DNA of 18,493 nt from contig CABUWD010000029.1 of NCBI GenBank assembly GCA_902495155.1, positions 1-18,493 on the forward strand, in the 5' to 3' direction. The stretch comes from an uncultured Collinsella sp. GTDB lineage: Bacteria; Actinomycetota; Coriobacteriia; Coriobacteriales; Coriobacteriaceae. This document shows, in pieces, positions 1 through 4,485 of this stretch. Within the stretch, counting starts at the first letter, position 1; each line of letters starts with the position of its first letter. The notes under the pieces were generated by a model. The model had not been told where the DNA came from and ran no database searches. It worked only from the letters and a program-made list of their open reading frames with translations. Both the position numbers and the translations under genes were made by a program.

Positions 1-31
1 CGCAGCGGGGGTTCTTTCATGTCCGAGGACG
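1..31. terminator. Half of a terminator hairpin cut by the window edge, downstream of larD
   Basis: Read on the minus strand, larD is followed after about 50 bases by a GTCC..GGAC element and then GAAAGAACCCCCGCTGCG, which runs off the window. This resembles the left arm of a GC-rich intrinsic terminator whose partner lies outside. The same arrangement (GC-rich arm, TTCTT, then CATGTCCGAGGACG on the plus strand) occurs in full behind ppc at 4379-4436, and that is the main reason for the call. The loop and second arm cannot be seen. Confidence 0.45.
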
Positions 32-80
32 CGCTGGGAAGTTACCCCATGCGGCCAGCGGACAACTATGTAGCCTCAGA

Positions 81-812
81 CTAGAACATGCCCAAGAAAC
101 CGTGCACAAACAGCGCGGCCAGAGCGGCACCGATAAACGGTGCGATGCCAGGAACGAGCAGGCCGTACTTCCAGTTGTTGTCAGCCTTGTTCTTAATCGG
201 CAGCACCTGATAGGCCATGCGAGGACCAAGGTCACGAGCCTGGTTCATGGCGAAGCCGGTGATGCCGCCCATGCCCATGCCAACAGCCCAAACGATCAGA
301 CCGACGCAGATGGCGAGCATCAAAACGTTCTCGCCGGCGCGGCTAGCGGCAGCAAGGATGGCGCTGATGAACACAAAGGTGCAGATGGCCTCGCAGAAGA
401 AGTTGCGAGCATAGTTCGTGCCCTCGGTAGTAGGGTTGGTCGAGAAGATGTTGCGCTGGGCAATAGGGTCGACGACGCCCTCGGAAGCCTTGAACTCATC
501 GGCATACATAAGCCAAGCGATTACGGCGCCCACAAAGCCGCCGAGCATATCGGCAATCATGAAGGGGATGCAGCTGCTCCACGGCACCAGGCCTACGATG
601 CACTGGGCAAGCACCATGGCGGGGTTCATGCACACGGCGCCGCCAAAGACAAACAGGCAGACCGAGATGCCAAAAGACCAGGTGGTGATGGCAAACATGT
701 GACCGGAGCCCTGATACTTGGTGCCCTTGAGCACGGTATCGCAGTGCACGCCCACGCCAAAGATGATCATGAGGGCCGTTGCGCCGAATTCGCAGAGGAG
801 TTTGGTAAGCAT
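81..812 (-). CDS. larD: MIP/aquaporin-family channel, probable lactic acid channel LarD
   Basis: A 243-residue hydrophobic protein of the major intrinsic protein (aquaporin/glycerol facilitator) family, with about six membrane segments and two half-helix loops. The first signature is NPA at residues 63-65 (VCMNPAMVLA). The second is NQA instead of NPA at 190-192, followed by the selectivity-filter arginine R193 in the context NQARDLGPR. Its start lies 49 bases behind the larA stop, so the two are very probably co-transcribed. In Lactobacillus plantarum the lar operon likewise includes a MIP channel, LarD, which moves lactic acid, and this context is why I prefer LarD to a generic GlpF. ATG 812 is preceded by ATAAGG. 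The sequence alone cannot exclude glycerol or water as substrate. The family call is firm; the substrate is inference. Confidence 0.8.
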   Translation of the reverse strand: MLTKLLCEFGATALMIIFGVGVHCDTVLKGTKYQGSGHMFAITTWSFGISVCLFVFGGAVCMNPAMVLAQCIVGLVPWSSCIPFMIADMLGGFVGAVIAWLMYADEFKASEGVVDPIAQRNIFSTNPTTEGTNYARNFFCEAICTFVFISAILAAASRAGENVLMLAICVGLIVWAVGMGMGGITGFAMNQARDLGPRMAYQVLPIKNKADNNWKYGLLVPGIAPFIGAALAALFVHGFLGMF

Positions 813-861
813 AAAACCTTATCTTTCTTGTCGGTTATAAACGATTCGTTTAGGCCGCGTA

Positions 862-2139
862 CTAGTGCTGAGCGACGACAACGCCCAGGCCATCGGGAAT
901 GACGGCCACCTTGGCATCGGCACCCTTCATCTCAAAGGCGAGCTTGAGCGCCTCATCGAGGGTGTTGACCGGCGTCATGTGCATATCCTTGATCATCTGG
1001 TGATCGCACAGGTCGGTGACCATGATCACAGGGTGATGTGCCAGGATGCGGGCAAAGATCTGACTCGTCCACTGGTCGGGCAGGGTCTCGTCCTTAGGAC
1101 GGTCGATGCAGGCGCGCTCAAACTCTGCCGGATCATTGTCGGCGATGTTGTGATAGAAGCCCTCGCCACCGTGACCGTCGGCACAGCCGGCGACGTCGAT
1201 GATCACGCCGCCCTCGGGAAGCGTGGCCTCGGCAGAGCACATGCCCTTCACGGCCTGGTAGATGTTCTGGTCGAGCGGGTAGCCGCCGTTGGTGGTGATG
1301 GCAATCTCGCACTCGACGGGCTCAACGCCGGCAAGGCTCTTCACGAACTCGCAGCCAGCCTCGTGCGCCTTGTGGATATCGCCGGCAAAGGAGCCGATGA
1401 CCTCGTGCTTGCCGTTGAGCACCACGTTAAGCACAAAGGCAAGGTGAGCCATCTCGGCGGCAGCAAACATGTCCTCGCTCACGTGGTTGTGGCACAGGTT
1501 GCCGGCACGCGAGTGGGAATCATTCACAAACTGACCGTTGTGGTTGTACATGATGGTCTTGTAGCTGGCGATGCCAGGCAGGACGGACTTGCGGCTACCA
1601 GAGAAACCGGCAAAGAAGTGCGGCTCAATAAAGCCCTCGGCAAGCAGCAGATCGCAATCGGCGGCAATCTTGTTGATGATGCACTCGCCACCAGAAGGCA
1701 GGGTGCCGATCTTTTTCATCATGCTGTCGTCAGTCGCGACGTGCATAACGATTTCCTCGTTGGCAACGATCTCCTCGCCGTACTTGTTGACGAGTTCCTC
1801 ATGCGTCGACGGACGATGCATACCCGTAGCAACCAAAATGCGCACGCGAGCCTCGGGCGCAGCAGAATGGATGTGATGCAGCAGAATAGGCATCGTCACA
1901 CGCGAGGGAACGGGACGCGTATGATCGGAGCTAATAATGACAATATCCTTCTTGCCAGCACAAAGCTCCTCGAGCGACGGCGAACCATAAGGGTTGGCAA
2001 GCGACTCCTCTAGCAGCTCTTCCTGCGATTTCGTGGTCTTAAACTCGTTTTGATGACCTTCCATCACACCCGCGAAGTTCTTATCCTCGAGCTCCAGATG
2101 CAACGTCTTGTGGTCAAACGGCAGTTCACATTCAAACAA
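862..2139 (-). CDS. larA: Nickel-dependent lactate racemase LarA
   Basis: Interconverts D- and L-lactate in the cytoplasm with the nickel pincer nucleotide (NPN) cofactor. I place the start at TTG 2139, which follows AAAGGAAGAGG and gives 425 residues, against 424 in L. plantarum LarA. With this start the known active-site residues fall at the same numbers as in that enzyme: D72 and R75 (SSDHTRPVPS), H108 (MHRPSTHEEL), H174 (EPHFFAGFSG), K184 (SRKSVLPG, the lysine that binds the cofactor) and H200 (YNHNGQF). The C-terminal domain (GGYPLDQNIYQAVKG, GHGGEGFYHN, PDQWTSQIFARIL) is also complete. The open frame extends upstream to 2343, but that part runs through a terminator-like hairpin and does not look like LarA. 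larD lies directly downstream. The maturation genes larB, larC and larE are not in this window and must be elsewhere if the enzyme is active. Confidence 0.95.
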   Translation of the reverse strand: MFECELPFDHKTLHLELEDKNFAGVMEGHQNEFKTTKSQEELLEESLANPYGSPSLEELCAGKKDIVIISSDHTRPVPSRVTMPILLHHIHSAAPEARVRILVATGMHRPSTHEELVNKYGEEIVANEEIVMHVATDDSMMKKIGTLPSGGECIINKIAADCDLLLAEGFIEPHFFAGFSGSRKSVLPGIASYKTIMYNHNGQFVNDSHSRAGNLCHNHVSEDMFAAAEMAHLAFVLNVVLNGKHEVIGSFAGDIHKAHEAGCEFVKSLAGVEPVECEIAITTNGGYPLDQNIYQAVKGMCSAEATLPEGGVIIDVAGCADGHGGEGFYHNIADNDPAEFERACIDRPKDETLPDQWTSQIFARILAHHPVIMVTDLCDHQMIKDMHMTPVNTLDEALKLAFEMKGADAKVAVIPDGLGVVVAQH

Positions 2140-2261
2140 TGACGAGCGCCCTCTTCCTTTCAACTGACACACTAGATAAACCGTTGGAAGGATACGCCGC
2201 TCACCGAAAAACACCACCGTCCACCGACTCATTAACACAACGTTCATATTTGACCCACAAC

Positions 2262-2295
2262 AAAACGGCCGCGACCCCAAACGGGACCGCGGCCG
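2262..2295 (-). terminator. Terminator-like hairpin about 120 bases upstream of larA
   Basis: CGGCCGCG at 2266-2273 pairs perfectly with CGCGGCCG at 2288-2295. Three more C-G pairs (2276-2278 with 2283-2285) close an AAAC loop. In the minus direction the stem is followed at once by TTTTG, the form of an intrinsic terminator. It is oriented like larA and lies 123 bases before the TTG start. It could end a transcript whose gene was lost or displaced by the IS256 insertion, or act as an attenuator in a long larA leader. No gene that it obviously serves remains upstream. Confidence 0.6.
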
Positions 2296-2371
2296 CCTGT
2301 CAAAGACACTATAGACAGGATGACTTACGCAGCGCCGAGGCAATCATCTACCCCGAGACGTACGCACGTAA

Positions 2372-2412
2372 GCCATTTTGCATAAATGCGTTAATTAATT
2401 GCATAAAATGGC
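2372..2412. promoter_or_regulatory. Paired operator-like repeat upstream of larA
   Basis: Two direct copies of TTGCATAAA start at 2378 and 2399, 21 bases apart or two helical turns, separated by an AT-only linker. The same segment is bounded by an inverted repeat: GCCATTTT at 2372-2379 and AAAATGGC at 2405-2412. This geometry is typical of a dimeric regulator site. It lies upstream of the terminator-like hairpin, so it could act on a transcript that enters the larA leader or be left from a lost neighbour. No regulator gene is adjacent. Confidence 0.35.
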
Positions 2413-2531
2413 GCATGGATTTCTAGCCGTAACAGGGTAGTGCTCTCCGGAGCGTGCATTTTTGCGAGTATTCAGCATCGCGGGATAAGATTTTGGTGCC
2501 AAAAGTCTTTCAAAAGGTAGATAGTCCTCAT
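2395..2531 (-). pseudogene. Degenerate short reading frames between larA and the IS256 element
   Basis: Two short overlapping frames start at ATG 2531 (19 residues, ending TGA at 2472) and ATG 2478 (27 residues, ending TAA at 2395). A one-base shift would join them into one peptide of about 45 residues. Neither has a convincing ribosome binding site and I do not recognise the product. The tract overlaps the repeat at 2453-2476, which has a diverged partner beyond the insertion sequence. It may be a decayed small gene or a non-coding repeat. Confidence 0.2.
2453..2476 (+). repeat. Left copy of a diverged intergenic repeat flanking the IS256 element
   Basis: Read on the plus strand this is CGTGCA, five T, GC, GAGTATTCAGC. 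Its partner at 4147-4170, read on the minus strand, is CGTGCA, five A, CG, GAGTTTTCAGC. Sixteen of 24 positions agree and the outer blocks are almost identical. Weaker similarity continues about 20-25 bases further (AAGATTTTGGTGCC against AAAGATTGGTGC). The two copies lie in opposite orientations on either side of the insertion. Confidence 0.4.
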
Positions 2532-2553
2532 GGCTCGGATGGCGCGAATTTTT

Positions 2554-2573
2554 GTGGTGTAAGAGGGAGGGCC
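2554..2573 (+). repeat. Left terminal inverted repeat of the IS256 element
   Basis: GTGGTGTAAGAGGGAGGGCC. It matches the inverted right end except that five bases (AAGCA) present there after GTGGTGTAAG are missing here. Confidence 0.8.
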
Positions 2574-2598
2574 GCGTCAGCGCCCCTTGCGCCTAAGG

Positions 2599-3924
2599 CT
2601 ATTCCGCCACGCCGTGGCGGTCAAGGACCTCCCTTATGACCTCGTGCGCGGCCAGCCTGACCGCCTCGAGCCTCTCGCCCTCGAGCGGTTCCGGAGCCGG
2701 GGCCGGGGCGGACGCGCGGGCGGCCGACTCGGGCGCGGCGACCCGGTGGGCGGCCCACCTGCCCTCCTCTCCGGCGAGCACCGCGCACACGAGCCGCATC
2801 ATGGACGCCTCGGAGGGGAACGACTGCACCGAGCGGTACCTCCTCTTGATCTCGCGGTTCGCGCGCTCCTGCACGTTGTTCGTCCTGATCTTCTGCCAGT
2901 GCTCGCGGGGGAAGGACATGAAGGCGAGCGCGTCCTCCCTCGCGCTCTCGAAGACGTCGCCGGCCGCGCGGGAGAGGGCGCGCACCCTGGGCGCCGCCAG
3001 GTCCCACGCCGCGCGGGCGACGTCGGCGTCGGCCTGCCCCGCGCACGCCCGGACCAGGTCGGCGGCGAGCGTCTGGCCGGCGAGGCTGTGGATGTGGCCC
3101 CTGATGTCGCGCTGGAGGTGCGTCAGGCACCGCTGCCAGGAGCAGCCCGGCAGGACCCTGGAGACGGCGGCGACGAGCCCCGCGTGGGCGTCGGACACCG
3201 CGAGCCTCACGCCGCGCAGGCCCCTGTCCCTGAGGGAGCCGAGGAACTCGGACCAGGCGGCCTCGCTCTCGCTGTCGAAGCAGGCGCAGCCGAGGAACTC
3301 CTTGTGCCCGGAGGACGACATGCCGATCGCCGTGACGAGCGCGACGCTCGCGTAGCGCCCGCCGGTCCTGCACTTCATGTAGGTCGCGTCGAGCCACACG
3401 TAGGGGTGCTCGCCCTCGATCGGCCGGGTCCTGAACGCCTCGGCCTCCTCGTCCAGCCCGGCGCACAGCGCCGACACCTCGGAGCTGGACAGCGAGGAGA
3501 CGCCGAGCTCCTCGGCGACGAGCCCGACCTTGCGGGTGCTCACGCCCGCGACGTACATCTCGCGCACGAGCGCGACCATGGACGCCTCGACGCGCGTGTA
3601 GCGCTCGAGTATGCCCTCGGGGAAGTAGGTCCCCTCGCGCAGCTTGGGGACCCGCAGCTCGAGGTCGCCGAGGGAGGTCGACAGGGACCTCCCGCGGTAG
3701 CCGTTCCTGCTGTTGACGCGCTCGGGCGACCTGGAGCCGCGGGGCGCGCCGCAGGCCTCCTGCGCCTGGGAGTCCATCAGGGCGTTGACCACGGACTGGA
3801 TCACCTCCCTGCCGAACTCCCTCAGGTCGTCGCACCGCGAGAACAGCGCGAGCAGGGCCTCGGTCTGGGGCCGGTCGAGGCCGAGCCCCCGGTCCGGCTG
3901 GGATAGAATGTCGCTGTGGGCCAT
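2599..3924 (-). CDS. IS256-family (Mutator-type) DDE transposase
   Basis: A 441-residue transposase that catalyses cut-out and re-insertion of its element. The DDE triad is visible: D179 (YVWLDATYMK), D245 (LAVSDAHAG) and E353 (NNVQERANREIKRR). The C-x2-H motif that IS256 transposases carry between the second D and the E is at C266-H269 (WQRCLTHLQRDI). The N-terminal half (residues about 25-150, including SRNGYRGRS and ELRVPKLREG) is the family's DNA-binding part. I start it at ATG 3924 because GAAAGGAAAGACG lies directly before it; the frame extends ten codons further upstream without a better site. The C-terminal 50 residues are Ala/Pro/Glu-rich. No frameshift or stop interrupts the gene. 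GC content is clearly higher than in neighbouring genes. Confidence 0.95.
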   Translation of the reverse strand: MAHSDILSQPDRGLGLDRPQTEALLALFSRCDDLREFGREVIQSVVNALMDSQAQEACGAPRGSRSPERVNSRNGYRGRSLSTSLGDLELRVPKLREGTYFPEGILERYTRVEASMVALVREMYVAGVSTRKVGLVAEELGVSSLSSSEVSALCAGLDEEAEAFRTRPIEGEHPYVWLDATYMKCRTGGRYASVALVTAIGMSSSGHKEFLGCACFDSESEAAWSEFLGSLRDRGLRGVRLAVSDAHAGLVAAVSRVLPGCSWQRCLTHLQRDIRGHIHSLAGQTLAADLVRACAGQADADVARAAWDLAAPRVRALSRAAGDVFESAREDALAFMSFPREHWQKIRTNNVQERANREIKRRYRSVQSFPSEASMMRLVCAVLAGEEGRWAAHRVAAPESAARASAPAPAPEPLEGERLEAVRLAAHEVIREVLDRHGVAE

Positions 3925-3971
3925 CGTCTTTCCTTTCGTCGAATATCTAGGCACTGACGATTCTAGGCGAT

Positions 3972-3996
3972 GGCCCTCCCTTGCTTCTTACACCAC
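3972..3996 (-). repeat. Right terminal inverted repeat of the IS256 element
   Basis: Read on the minus strand it begins GTGGTGTAAG, continues AAGCA and then AGGGAGGGCC. Twenty of its 25 bases align with the left end. Confidence 0.8.
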
Positions 3997-4337
3997 GACT
4001 GTGTGCGCTACCATGGCTCGTCCCATCTGGATGGCATGCGGCGAGAAACCAGCCATATATGAACATCGGCAAAGCCCAATCGTCATGCAAAAGCATCAAC
4101 AGGAGCCGCGAACGTCACCCATAGCCTTATGCACCAATCTTTGGCTGCTGAAAACTCCGTTTTTTGCACGTCGCCCCAAGCACCACCCTCACCCAGCGGC
4201 TGATCCGCCGTAAACCGAGGACGAAGGGACCCGATGGGTTTCCCTCTGAATGCATTCCGCAGCACGAAGCCCTTTCCAAACGCGCGAAGCGCGCCATTAT
4301 TCCCCCAGCAGTAATCCACTGAAGACCGGACATCGCA
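3997..4337. other. Intergenic stretch without a convincing gene
   Basis: It contains a 42-codon plus-strand frame (ATG 4085 to TAA 4213) with no ribosome binding site. It also holds the right repeat copy (4147-4170) and, at 4215-4300, what looks like a decayed relative of the terminator module behind ppc: CCGAGGACG at 4215, ATTCCGCAGCACGAAGCCCT at 4254-4273 and a small CGCGCGAAGCGCG hairpin at 4281-4293. A minus-strand frame also crosses it but nothing supports it as a protein. I see no RNA gene here. Confidence 0.35.
4147..4170 (-). repeat. Right copy of the diverged intergenic repeat flanking the IS256 element
   Basis: Read on the minus strand: CGTGCA, five A, CG, GAGTTTTCAGC. It is the inverted partner of 2453-2476. 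The central A tract here replaces a T tract in the left copy. Confidence 0.4.
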
Positions 4338-4464
4338 GGGCCCGCCATTAGTTTACTTTTAGGCACACTCCGCAGGACGCAAGAAGCCCTCGCCGCACGA
4401 AGTGCGCAGCGAGGGCTTCTTGCATGTCCGAGGACGTGCCTAAAAGTAAACTAATGGCGGGCCC
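4338..4464. repeat. Large nested inverted repeat behind ppc
   Basis: The 29 bases at 4338-4366 are perfectly complementary to 4436-4464 in inverted order. The arms include GGGCCCGCCATTAG and TTTACTTTTAGGCAC. Inside them are two unpaired 12-base segments and then the terminator stem at 4379-4423. The whole 127-base unit is far longer than a transcription terminator needs, and its ends look like the terminal repeats of a small non-coding mobile element. It lies 21 bases behind the ppc stop codon. Confidence 0.8.
4379..4423. terminator. Bidirectional-looking terminator behind ppc
   Basis: A 15-bp perfect stem (4379-4393 with 4409-4423) is capped by a further 5-bp hairpin, CGCAC/GTGCG, with a GAA loop and a two-base bulge. 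The stem ends in CTTCTTGC in both directions, a weak U-tract. In the minus direction it lies about 60 bases behind the ppc stop and is the natural end of that transcript. Confidence 0.75.
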
Positions 4465-4485
4465 GGACGACTACAGGGCTATCGC

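Larger units (their letters stand above)
2554..3996 (-). mobile_element. Complete IS256-family insertion sequence
   Basis: A 1443-base element with one transposase gene and recognisable terminal inverted repeats, within the usual IS256-family size of about 1.3-1.5 kb. It lies in the intergenic space between larA and ppc, transcribed like its neighbours. Its coding sequence is visibly richer in G and C than the genes around it, suggesting a different origin. No 8-9 base target duplication is evident: the outer flanks are GAATTTTT on the left and GACTGTGT on the right. Both ends and all catalytic residues are present, so it may still be able to move. Confidence 0.88.

Noticed and set aside
865..2013. 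Long plus-strand reading frames opposite larA, ppc, hisS, the MFS gene and the Pip genes
   Set aside because: They mirror recognised minus-strand genes, have low-complexity His/Arg/Gly-rich products typical of antisense frames in GC-rich DNA, and lack ribosome sites.
2140..2343. An N-terminal extension of LarA by 68 residues
   Set aside because: The extension reads through a terminator hairpin, does not resemble LarA, and the TTG at 2139 restores exact active-site numbering with a good ribosome site.
2605..2621. CCGCCACGCCGTGGCGG palindrome as a terminator of the transposase
   Set aside because: It lies inside the last codons of the transposase and no U-tract follows; it is explained by the coding sequence.
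2587..3906. A 439-residue plus-strand frame opposite the IS256 transposase
   Set aside because: Its product is a Gly/Arg/Pro/Ala-rich mirror of an intact transposase carrying the full DDE triad.
2529..4021. CATGGCTCG present on both sides of the IS256 element (2529 and 4013), as a possible target duplication
   Set aside because: It is not adjacent to the element ends, and a 9-base match between two flanks of this size is expected by chance.
4083..4319. A 78-residue minus-strand frame in the gap before ppc's terminator
   Set aside because: No ribosome site and no recognisable domain; it overlaps repeat-like sequence.
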